Assembly (NCBI RefSeq): GCF_023369555.1
Contig: NZ_JACJVC010000005.1
Coordinates: 97,223-161,222, forward strand
Length of the DNA: 64,000 bases
Direction: 5' to 3'
Source of the DNA: Actinomyces sp. AC-20-1
GTDB taxonomy: Bacteria; Actinomycetota; Actinomycetes; Actinomycetales; Actinomycetaceae
Shown here piece by piece: positions 41,409 through 48,195 of the stretch (positions are counted from its first letter, which is position 1; each line of letters begins with the position of its first letter). A program made the position numbers and the translations under genes. Below the pieces are notes generated by a model. The model saw only the letters and a program-made list of their open reading frames with translations. It was not told the DNA's origin and made no database searches.

Positions 41409-42421
41409 CCCTCGACGTCAAGGGTGTCGGCGACACCAAGATCAAGACCGGCCTGACCCTCTACTCGCTGTCCAACGAGTGGTGGTCCGGGCAGTACGAC
41501 CTGGACTCCATGCTCGACCGCGTGGCGGCCGAGAACCTGGGACCCGGCATCGAGATCGTCGGCTTCCAGACGATCCGCACCTACCCGGACGTGACCCCCG
41601 AGCTCATCACCTCCTGGCGCGACGGCCTCGCCTCCCGGGGTCTCGTCGCCTCCTGCCTGTCCTCCAACATCGACGTCGGCCAGCCCACCGGGCGGTTCAT
41701 GACCGACGACGAGATGGTCGCCTACCTCGAGCGCCAGATCGAGACGGCCCGCCTCCTGGGCTTCCACACGATCCGCATCCAGCTCGGCGCCTCACCGGTC
41801 GTCATCGAGCGCGTGCTGCTGCTCGCCGAGAGGGCGGACGTCAAGATGGGCATGGAGCTGCACGCCCCTGAGGGCCCCTGCACCCCGACGATCCTGCCGT
41901 ACCGCGAGCTCTACGCCCGCCTCGACTCCCCCTACGTCGGATTCACCCCCGACTTCTCGGCGACGATGAGGTCCCTGCCTCCGGGCTGGGTCGCCAGCTG
42001 CGTGAGGAACGGCGTCCCAGAGCGCCTCATCCCCGTGATGGACGTGCTCTGGCGCGGGGAGGGCACCACCTTCGAGCGTTACGGCCGCTGGGCCGCCTTC
42101 GCCGCCGAGCAGGGCGTGCCCCGGGCCGCCATCGACGGCACGCTCATGACCTTCACCATGTTCGGACGCCAGGACGTCGAGGACTGGCGCGAGATCGCTG
42201 ACCAGATCGTCCACGTGCACGGCAAGTGCTACGGCTTCGACGAGAACGGCGAGGAGCCCAGCATGGACATCCCCGCCATCCTCGGCATCCTGCGCGACAC
42301 CGGCTACGACGGCTTCATCTCCACCGAGTGGGAGGGACACTCCTTCCTCGGCCCGGGCGAGGCCGACGGCTTCGAGCAGGTCGCCAAGCAGCGGGCGCTC
42401 ATCCGCCGCACCCTGGGCTGA
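41405..42421 (+). CDS. C-glycoside deglycosidase alpha-type subunit (DgpC-like TIM barrel), paralogue 4
   Basis: A 338-residue TIM barrel, the most divergent of the five. The N-terminus is IKTGLTLYSLSNEWWSGQYD. Metal-ligand positions remain: Glu in GMELHAPEGPC, Asp in FTPDFSATMR, His in VHVHGKCYGF and Glu in STEWEGHSF (Trp replaces the usual Tyr). It starts within the stop of its DUF6379 partner. The larger reading frame beginning at 40898 is an upstream extension through that partner and is rejected. Divergent pocket residues suggest another substrate class, possibly other C-glycosides or 3-keto O-glycosides. Confidence 0.85.
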   Translation: MTLDVKGVGDTKIKTGLTLYSLSNEWWSGQYDLDSMLDRVAAENLGPGIEIVGFQTIRTYPDVTPELITSWRDGLASRGLVASCLSSNIDVGQPTGRFMTDDEMVAYLERQIETARLLGFHTIRIQLGASPVVIERVLLLAERADVKMGMELHAPEGPCTPTILPYRELYARLDSPYVGFTPDFSATMRSLPPGWVASCVRNGVPERLIPVMDVLWRGEGTTFERYGRWAAFAAEQGVPRAAIDGTLMTFTMFGRQDVEDWREIADQIVHVHGKCYGFDENGEEPSMDIPAILGILRDTGYDGFISTEWEGHSFLGPGEADGFEQVAKQRALIRRTLG

Positions 42422-42461
42422 CAGCCCGCCGGCCGAGCCCGGCGCACACATGACGACGGAG

Positions 42462-42512
42462 GCCGGGCCACCCGGCGCACAGACCGACCCGGCTGTGCCC
42501 GGTGGGCCCGGC
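42462..42512. terminator. Imperfect ~20-bp stem-loop between Dgp pairs 4 and 5
   Basis: GCCGGGCCACCCGGCGCACAG (42462-42482) pairs imperfectly with CTGTGCCCGGTGGGCCCGGC (42493-42512). It lies in the 149-bp gap between same-strand genes. Downstream, CCAGAAAGGG serves as ribosome-binding site for the next pair. It could reduce read-through into pair 5. Confidence 0.45.
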
Positions 42513-42570
42513 CCTCGCCGTCGGACCCCCAGACCTTTCCTGTCCATCGCATCCAGAAAGGGACACCCCC

Positions 42571-42984
42571 ATGCCCACCAAGTTCATGAAGCTGGGCTTC
42601 GACGCGCAGGTGCTGCGCAGCCTGAGGAACGAGGCCGACGGCTACGTCCTCGAGGTCGGACTCAACTACTACCGCGGCACCCCGGTCTCCGCCGTCGAGC
42701 GCCTCGAGCTGAGCGTCGACGGCGAGCGCGTCGACGACGAGCGCCTCCTCGTCGAGGTCAACGGCAAGTACCTGCGCCTGTACGAGGTGCCCCTGGCCCA
42801 CACCGAGTACTGGGGCGTCAAGACCCCCATCCGCCTGCACGTCCTCGGCGCCCCGCTGGCCGCCGGCGAGCACGAGGTCGACCTCGTGTGCGAGGCCCGC
42901 GTCGTCTACATGCAGCTCGCGCCCGGCGTCTTCGGCATGTTCGACGCCTCCGCCACCGCCACCCTGACCGTCTCCGAGAGCTGA
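42571..42984 (+). CDS. DUF6379 protein (DgpB-like beta subunit), paralogue 5
   Basis: A 137-residue DUF6379 protein with an atypical start (MPTKFMKLGFDAQVLRSL) but the central GLNYYRGTPVSAVERLEL. The C-terminal half has TEYWGVKTPIRLHVLG and ARVVYMQLAPGVFGMF. GAAAGG precedes ATG 42571, and the upstream in-frame extension to 42502 lacks support. It is followed after 11 nt by its TIM-barrel partner, again beta before alpha. Confidence 0.85.
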   Translation: MPTKFMKLGFDAQVLRSLRNEADGYVLEVGLNYYRGTPVSAVERLELSVDGERVDDERLLVEVNGKYLRLYEVPLAHTEYWGVKTPIRLHVLGAPLAAGEHEVDLVCEARVVYMQLAPGVFGMFDASATATLTVSES

Positions 42985-42995
42985 GGACTGACCCC

Positions 42996-43997
42996 ATGGC
43001 AACGATCAACGGCATCGAGCAGGGCGTCTCCTGCTACAGCTACACCGAGCAGTTCATCAAGAACGACGACTGGACGATCGACACGGTCTTCGCCCACGTC
43101 GCCGCCCAGGGCGTCACCAAGGTCGAGCTCGTCGGCGCCCAGACCTTCCAGCAGTACCCCGTCCCGCGCGAGGACGAGATCCAGGCCGTGCTCGAGGCCT
43201 CCCGCAGGCACGGCGTCGAGGTCTTCTCCTACGGCGGCTACGTGGACCTCGGGCGCGTGACCGGCCACGCCATGAGCCGCGAGGACATCCTCTCCGACAT
43301 CCGCCTCGACATCATGACCGCCCGCAGGCTCGGCGCCAAGTTCCTGCGCGCCACCGGCTTCGGCCCGGACATGGCCGAGGCCGTCAACGCCATCGGCGAG
43401 GAGCACGGCATCCGGATCGGCTTCGAGATCCACGCCCCGCACACCCCGGCCGACCCGGTGGTCGCCGAGTTCATGCGCGTCATCAAGGAGAAGAACCTCA
43501 AGAGCTTCGCCCTCGTGCCGGACTTCGGCATGTTCATCGAGCGCCCCACCGAGATCGCCATCAACCGCTACATCGGCCTGGGCGCCACGCGCGAGAACCT
43601 CGACTGGATCATCGCCAACCGCCACAACGGCATGAGCGAGGAGGAGATGCAGGAGCACGTCGCCATGAGGATGGGCGGCGGTGAGGGCGAGAAGGTCGCG
43701 ATCTCCGAGTGGTTCGGCTACCTGTCCTTCGCTCCGGCCGAGCTCGACTCCTTCGCCGCGATGGTGCCCTACGTCACCTACGTGCACGGCAAGTTCTACC
43801 ACCTCGAGCTGGACGAGGACGGCAGGCTCTACGAGCCCACGATCCCCTACGAGAGGGCGCTGTCGATCCTGGCCGAGGGCGGGTTCCAGGGCGTGTTCAT
43901 CACCGAGTACGAGGGTCACGCCTTCTACCTCGACGACGCCGACGAGCAGGTCGGGCGACACCTCACGCTGGGCAGGAGCATCCGCGAGAGCCTGTGA
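42996..43997 (+). CDS. C-glycoside deglycosidase alpha-type subunit (DgpC-like TIM barrel), paralogue 5
   Basis: A 333-residue TIM barrel beginning GIEQGVSCYSYTEQFIKND. Metal ligands are present: Glu in GFEIHAPHTPAD, Asp in LVPDFGMFIER, His in YVHGKFYHLEL and Glu in ITEYEGHAF. It ends the plus-strand Dgp operon and is followed by a perfect 14-bp hairpin. Insertions such as RHNGMSEEEMQEHVAMRMGG distinguish it from the other four. Function as a deglycosidase catalytic subunit is inferred from the partner gene and conserved ligands. Confidence 0.86.
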   Translation: MATINGIEQGVSCYSYTEQFIKNDDWTIDTVFAHVAAQGVTKVELVGAQTFQQYPVPREDEIQAVLEASRRHGVEVFSYGGYVDLGRVTGHAMSREDILSDIRLDIMTARRLGAKFLRATGFGPDMAEAVNAIGEEHGIRIGFEIHAPHTPADPVVAEFMRVIKEKNLKSFALVPDFGMFIERPTEIAINRYIGLGATRENLDWIIANRHNGMSEEEMQEHVAMRMGGGEGEKVAISEWFGYLSFAPAELDSFAAMVPYVTYVHGKFYHLELDEDGRLYEPTIPYERALSILAEGGFQGVFITEYEGHAFYLDDADEQVGRHLTLGRSIRESL

Positions 43998-44018
43998 GGA
44001 CGTCGGGCTCCGCGACGT

Positions 44019-44060
44019 CGGGTCCCGCACGGTGGTGGTCGAGCCGCCGTGCGGGACCCG
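44019..44060 (+). terminator. Perfect 14-bp hairpin ending the Dgp operon
   Basis: CGGGTCCCGCACGG (44019-44032) pairs exactly with CCGTGCGGGACCCG (44047-44060) with a 14-nt loop, 22 bp after the last operon stop. Strong intrinsic-type stem without a T-run. Confidence 0.65.
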
Positions 44061-44064
44061 GCTG

Positions 44065-44379
44065 TTGAGAGCCGACGGCTGGAACGGGACGAGCCCGGGC
44101 AGGACGGGGGCGCTGTTGTGCCTCATCGTGCTGGGCCTGACCGCCCAGCCGTGGGTGCGCTCCCGGTGCCCGGTGCGTGAGCGCATCGCGCTGCGCATGG
44201 TGGAGGTCAACGAGGCGGTGGTGCTCTCCACGCTCGCCGGTGCGAGCTGGCTGGGCTGGGGCGGCGTGGTCCCCGTCCTGGCCGTCGTGCTCGCGGTGGC
44301 GCCGCCGCTCATCGGCCTGGGAGGCCTGTGGGCCCTGCGCGCTGTCACTGCTCAGGCCATTGCGCCCTCGAGGCGCTGA
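44065..44379 (+). CDS. Small hypothetical membrane protein (start uncertain)
   Basis: An open frame with coding-like G/C third positions encodes up to 104 residues if TTG 44065 is the start. Two hydrophobic segments are visible (GALLCLIVLGLTA and VVPVLAVVLAVAPPLIGLGGLWAL) separated by a basic/acidic stretch (RSRCPVRERIALRMVEVNE). No ATG, GTG or ribosome-binding site clearly marks the start, and the terminator hairpin lies just upstream. Unrecognised; it may be a real two-helix protein or a remnant. Confidence 0.35.
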   Translation: MRADGWNGTSPGRTGALLCLIVLGLTAQPWVRSRCPVRERIALRMVEVNEAVVLSTLAGASWLGWGGVVPVLAVVLAVAPPLIGLGGLWALRAVTAQAIAPSRR

Positions 44380-44561
44380 GAGTGGTGCACGCGGCCGCAT
44401 GATTCCGCGGTTCCGCCGTGTGGAGTGCGGCCGTCCCTGAGGCAATGGCCTGGGGCGTGACACGTGGCCGTGCGGCGGGCACAACAATGGCCGGAGACCA
44501 CGGTGTCTCCGGCCTGGTGTCTCGGGTCGCGCCGGGTGCGCGGCCGTGGCGCGCTGCTCCG

Positions 44562-44657
44562 TCAGTTCTCGTCGTCGGTGGCGCGCTCCTTGAGCTGCTC
44601 GCTGACCATCTCGGCGTAGGCGCGGACGGTGTTGGCGTCAATGGCGTTGAAGAACAT
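44562..44657 (-). CDS. 31-residue microprotein upstream of the GMC oxidoreductase region
   Basis: ATG 44657 is preceded by AAAGGAA at ideal spacing and encodes MFFNAIDANTVRAYAEMVSE then QLKERATDDEN and stop. The sequence is helical and acidic at its end, with G/C-rich codon third positions. It is the next gene downstream of the GMC oxidoreductase on the same strand, separated by a 364-bp AT-richer gap that could hold its own promoter. No family is recognised. A longer frame from 44759 exists but lacks coding-like codon use. A role as a small subunit or regulator of the oxidase is speculative. Confidence 0.5.
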   Translation of the reverse strand: MFFNAIDANTVRAYAEMVSEQLKERATDDEN

Positions 44658-45021
44658 GAGGCGTTCCTTTCGGTGAGGTTCTGTTGTGTCCGACGTCCGA
44701 AGGACTTTCCTTATGGAACGCTGCCTTCGTTCGTCGTGGCTTAAGAATATCACCGGCATCCCGGTGCCGATTGTGCACGGGTTGGTGTGCGCATGCCCAC
44801 ATGGTTATCTTATGCTCGTAGAATCTGTTGGGATCGCGCCAAAAAATCACGGTCACTGCATTGTGTCCTTGTTGCCAACTTTTGCACGATCCGGCCCGAA
44901 CCGGGTGACGCGCCCCACGCCGTTGGCCCCTCCCCGGCGCCCAGACGGCGGTGGGAGGCCCCGGCGCTCACGCGCCCAGGACCGCCCACCACTCGGAACC
45001 GCTCTGAGGTGAGGCCCCGCC
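44658..45021. promoter_or_regulatory. AT-richer intergenic region between GMC oxidoreductase and microprotein
   Basis: 364 bp with the lowest GC in the window by eye (for example CTTAAGAATATCACC, GGTTATCTTATGC, CCAAAAAATCACGG). It carries a small hairpin CACCGG/CCGGTG near 44750. No gene is credible on either strand apart from the microprotein. A promoter firing leftward is likely. Confidence 0.4.
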
Positions 45022-46728
45022 TCAGAGGATGACGTCCTGCGTCGGCCTCGTGAGCTCGCCGGCCGCGTGCGCCTTGACGATGTAGTCGCAGGCGCGCGCC
45101 GTCACCGCCATGATCGTCAGGGCCGGGCCCTCCGTCGAGCCGGTGGGGAAGGAGGCCGCGTCCGTGACGAACAGGTTCGGCACGTCCCACGTCTGGTTGA
45201 CGCCGTTGAGCACGCTCATAGCCGGGTCGTGACCCATGCGGGCGCCGCCCGCCTCGTGGATCGAGACGCCGTTCATCACCGACATGCGGATGCCGACGCG
45301 GAAGATCGCCCGCTGCAGCGGGTTGAAGTCCGGCCACACGGTCTTGGAGTGGATCCCGAAGCTCGAGGCCACGAAGTTCTTGCGCAGGCCGGCCGCGTCC
45401 ATCATCTCGTTGATGTCGCGCACCGCTGCAGCCACCATCGTGCGGTCGTTGTCATTGTTGCGGATGACGATGTGCGGCGCCGGCACCCCCCACTTGTCCT
45501 TGACTCGGCGCGACAGGGACAGGTGGTTGCCGTACTGGGGCAGCATCTCGATGCCCGCGCCGAAGCCGAACATGCCCGGCGCGTCCTGCGGGACGGGCAC
45601 GCGCCCCGCCAGGCCCTGGAAGGAGTAGCCGCGCTTGAAGGGCTCGGTCTGGCCGTGGAGGTTCTGGTAGCGGGGGATGAGGAAGCCGCCGCTGCCGCCG
45701 TAGAACGGGTCCGGCTCGGCCTGGGTCGACGGGCCGAAGTAACCCGGGCGCCGCGGGTCGTCCCCGTAGCCCAGCGCCAGCGCCTGCTCGAGCAGGTAAC
45801 GGCCCACGAGGCCGTTGCGGTTGGCCAGCCCCTCCGGGTGGCGCGAGCCGCCCGAGTTGAGCAGCAGCCGCACGGACTCGAAGGCGGAGGCGCACAGCAG
45901 CACGACATCCCCGACCACCTTGTGCTCCTGCTTGGTGCGGGCGTCGACGAAGACCGCACCCGTCGCCAGGCCCGTGCGCGGGTCCGTCGTCACCCGGGTG
46001 ACGACGGCGTGCGTGCGGATCGTGAGGTTGCCCGTCTTACGGGCCTCACGGATGCCCGGGGGCGTGCGGTCCAGGAACGGGGCCTGGAAGCGGTAGCCGA
46101 TGACGTGGCGCTCGGGCCAGCGCTCCTCGACGACGCGCTTGAACTCCGTCTCCATCTCGTTGAGGTGGGAGGGGCCGATGTACTTGCCGGCCGGAGGGTG
46201 CTCCACACCCGGGTCGTCGTCGCCGTAGAGGCCGACCAGCTCCTCCACCCGGTCGTAGTAGGGGGCGAGGTCCTTGTACTCGAAGGGCCAGTCCACCCCG
46301 TAGCCGTCGAGCGTGGCCGCCTTGAAGTCGATGTCGCTCATGCGCTGGAGCACGCGCCCGTAGGCGTGCATGCGTCCGCCCAGCAGGCGCGAGCGGATGT
46401 ACAGGAAGGGGGCGTCGAGCGGGTAGGTGTAGGGGTGCTCGGCGTCGTTGACGAGGAAGCGCGAGGAGGTGTCCGAGTAGAAGGAGCGGCGCGCCTGGTT
46501 CCACTGGTGGTCCAGCAGGACGCGCCTGGCGCGCACCCCCAGGTCCAGGCCCATGCCCTTGGGCTCGCCGTAGACCGGGGGAGTGAAGTCCTCCTCAGTG
46601 AGCTCGCGGCCCGCCTCGAGCAGCAGCACGCTCATGCCGGCCTCGGTCAGCTCGCGCACCGCCGTCGAGCCGGCGGGCCCGGAGCCGATGACGATCGCGT
46701 CGAAGTGACGGTCGATTGTGGGGGACAT
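45022..46728 (-). CDS. GMC-family oxidoreductase (CarA-like glycoside 3-oxidase / pyranose oxidase type)
   Basis: A 568-residue FAD enzyme. The dinucleotide-binding motif VIGSGPAGS is at residues 13-21, followed by the Glu of LLLEAGREL. The GMC substrate domain is in the middle. The catalytic His is in SIHEAGGARMGHDP and the second catalytic Asn/His region corresponds to the C-terminal VTDAASFPTGSTEGPALTIMAVTARACDYIV. GMC enzymes of this bacterial subgroup include C-glycoside 3-oxidases (CarA), which make the 3-keto glycoside needed by CarBC/DgpBC. The location directly beside the Dgp operon supports that role. No signal peptide or TAT motif, hence cytoplasmic. GGAAAGG precedes ATG 46728. A generic glucose or inositol oxidase remains possible. 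Confidence 0.85.
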   Translation of the reverse strand: MSPTIDRHFDAIVIGSGPAGSTAVRELTEAGMSVLLLEAGRELTEEDFTPPVYGEPKGMGLDLGVRARRVLLDHQWNQARRSFYSDTSSRFLVNDAEHPYTYPLDAPFLYIRSRLLGGRMHAYGRVLQRMSDIDFKAATLDGYGVDWPFEYKDLAPYYDRVEELVGLYGDDDPGVEHPPAGKYIGPSHLNEMETEFKRVVEERWPERHVIGYRFQAPFLDRTPPGIREARKTGNLTIRTHAVVTRVTTDPRTGLATGAVFVDARTKQEHKVVGDVVLLCASAFESVRLLLNSGGSRHPEGLANRNGLVGRYLLEQALALGYGDDPRRPGYFGPSTQAEPDPFYGGSGGFLIPRYQNLHGQTEPFKRGYSFQGLAGRVPVPQDAPGMFGFGAGIEMLPQYGNHLSLSRRVKDKWGVPAPHIVIRNNDNDRTMVAAAVRDINEMMDAAGLRKNFVASSFGIHSKTVWPDFNPLQRAIFRVGIRMSVMNGVSIHEAGGARMGHDPAMSVLNGVNQTWDVPNLFVTDAASFPTGSTEGPALTIMAVTARACDYIVKAHAAGELTRPTQDVIL

Positions 46729-47185
46729 CTGTCCGCCTTTCCGCGCCCGGGGCGCTGTGGTGCTGTGGGCTGGTGCTGGGTCGACGACGTCGGGGCCCGC
46801 GAGGTGGTGACCGCCCGGCGCCGCTGCCGGATGAGGGCCAGGCTACGAAGGCCAGCCCCTGGGCGGAGGCCCCTGGCGCCCGGCTTCTGCCCATGGGAAG
46901 TGAAAGGTCCTGACTGTGGGGGCCCGGACCGCCACCGTCCGCACGGCCTCCAGGCCGGTGCCGGATGGGCGTTGCACGTTCATGTGACGGGCGTGATTCC
47001 CGCGATCCAGGGTTTTCGCTGAAATGCCAGCGATTGAGCCCTGGGGTTGGAAACGGCTGACACGGCTCCCATGTGCGTGAGTGTCAGCCATGCACATGGG
47101 AGTCAGAGGTCGTGAGACGGGTGCGCTGGAAACCACGGAATCACGCGGGTCGTGCGCAGCGCCGACTCACATGAGCGTGCAACCT
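46729..47185. repeat. Gene-free region with CTCCCATGTGC hairpin (copy 2)
   Basis: No gene seen. CTCCCATGTGC (47066-47076) pairs with GCACATGGGAG (47092-47102). Flanking sequence carries GCGTGATTCCCGCG (about 46986) and its inverted relative CCACGGAATCACGCGG (about 47137-47152), which suggests the ends of a ~165-bp palindromic element related to that at 36278. The oxidase promoter should lie near 46729-46800. Confidence 0.5.
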
Positions 47186-47276
47186 GGGCTGTGGGCTGTG
47201 GGCTGTGGGCTGTGGGCTGTGGGCTGTGGGCTGTGGGCTGTGGGCTGTGGGCTGCGGGCTGCGGGCTGCGGGCTGC
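47186..47276. repeat. Heptamer tandem repeat (GGGCTGT x9, GGGCTGC x4)
   Basis: Thirteen perfect 7-bp units in two blocks that differ in the last base. It ends about 105 bp upstream of the acetyltransferase start. Because 7 is not a multiple of 3 and the overlapping frames are low-complexity (AVGCGLW repeats), it is not coding. Copy number is likely to vary between strains. Confidence 0.9.
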
Positions 47277-47381
47277 GGGCGGAGCGCTGGGCGCCGCCCG
47301 GACCTCGATTCTGCCCCCGCCGGGCGGAAGTGCGGGGGACGACGACCTCGCCCCGCCTCCCGGCGCCGATACCCTGACCGC

Positions 47382-48107
47382 ATGACCGCAGGGGAGGGGG
47401 CAGACGTGACGACCGTTGACGGAGACCCGCGCTCCTGGGGCATGGAGGACCAGGACGCCCGTGCCCGCGCCGGCCTTCTCTTCGACACCGCCTGGCCTCC
47501 CTACAAGACGCTCAAGGCCCGCACCCACGACCTGTGCCGCCGCTACAACCAGCTCGACGAGGCCGACCCGGCCCGGGCCGAGATCCCGACGCAGGTCTTC
47601 GCCGAGATCGGCGAGGGCTTCCACATCCGCGGCCCCCTCTACGTCAACTGCGGCTTCCACACCCGCATCGGCAGGCGCTTCTTCGCCAACTTCAACGTCA
47701 CCCTCCTCGACGACGTCCCCGTCACCATCGGCGACGACGTCCAGCTGGCCCCTGGCGTCACGATCGCCGCCGGCACGCACCCGCTGCTCGCCGCCGAGCG
47801 CCTCCACCTGACCTACCCCGACGGGCACACCGGCGGTGCCGAGTACGGCGACCCCGTCGTCATCGAGGACCGCGTGTGGATCGGCGCCAACAGCGCCATC
47901 CTGTCCGGCGTCACCATCGGCCACGACGCCGTCATCGGCGCCGGCAGCGTCGTCACCCACGACGTGCCCGCCGGCTGGCTCGCGGTCGGCACCCCCGCCC
48001 GGCCCGTCCGCCGGATCACCGAGGCCGACTCCGTGACCTCCCCGACCTCCGCCGTCTTCGGCAGGCTGAGCAGCGAGCGGCACCCCGCCGGCGCGGGCTC
48101 GGATTGA
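47382..48107 (+). CDS. Sugar O-acetyltransferase (maltose acetyltransferase-like, hexapeptide fold)
   Basis: A 241-residue left-handed beta-helix acetyltransferase. An N-terminal maltose/galactoside acetyltransferase segment (LLFDTAWPPYKTLKARTHDLCRRYNQ) leads into hexapeptide coils (NFNVTLLDDVPVTIGDDVQLAPGV, shown in part). The catalytic His lies in IAAGTHPLLAAER, and IGANSAILSGVTIGHDAVIGAGS completes the helix. It transfers acetyl from acetyl-CoA to a sugar or glycoside, often as detoxification of non-metabolised sugars. ATG 47382 is chosen; the frame extends upstream through the heptamer repeat without support. It is followed by an 88-bp gap and an MFS exporter, which fits acetylate-and-export. 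Confidence 0.88.
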   Translation: MTAGEGADVTTVDGDPRSWGMEDQDARARAGLLFDTAWPPYKTLKARTHDLCRRYNQLDEADPARAEIPTQVFAEIGEGFHIRGPLYVNCGFHTRIGRRFFANFNVTLLDDVPVTIGDDVQLAPGVTIAAGTHPLLAAERLHLTYPDGHTGGAEYGDPVVIEDRVWIGANSAILSGVTIGHDAVIGAGSVVTHDVPAGWLAVGTPARPVRRITEADSVTSPTSAVFGRLSSERHPAGAGSD

Positions 48108-48114
48108 CTGCCGG

Positions 48115-48145
48115 GCCGGCCACCACAGCGACCGCCGTGGCCGGC
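48115..48145 (+). terminator. Hairpin between acetyltransferase and MFS genes
   Basis: GCCGGCCAC (48115-48123) pairs with GTGGCCGGC (48137-48145) around a 13-nt loop, 8 bp after the acetyltransferase stop. Confidence 0.5.
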
Positions 48146-48195
48146 GCCGAGACAGGTCAGTCCCCGCACCGTCCTCCCAGAAAGCGCACACCCCC

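Noticed and set aside
44638..44856. Larger minus-strand frames overlapping the microprotein region
   Set aside because: They lack coding-like codon use and ribosome-binding sites, unlike the 31-codon frame starting at 44657.
47205..47381. N-terminal extension of the acetyltransferase reading (AVGCGLW repeats)
   Set aside because: It is only translation of the heptamer tandem repeat; the conserved domain begins after ATG 47382.
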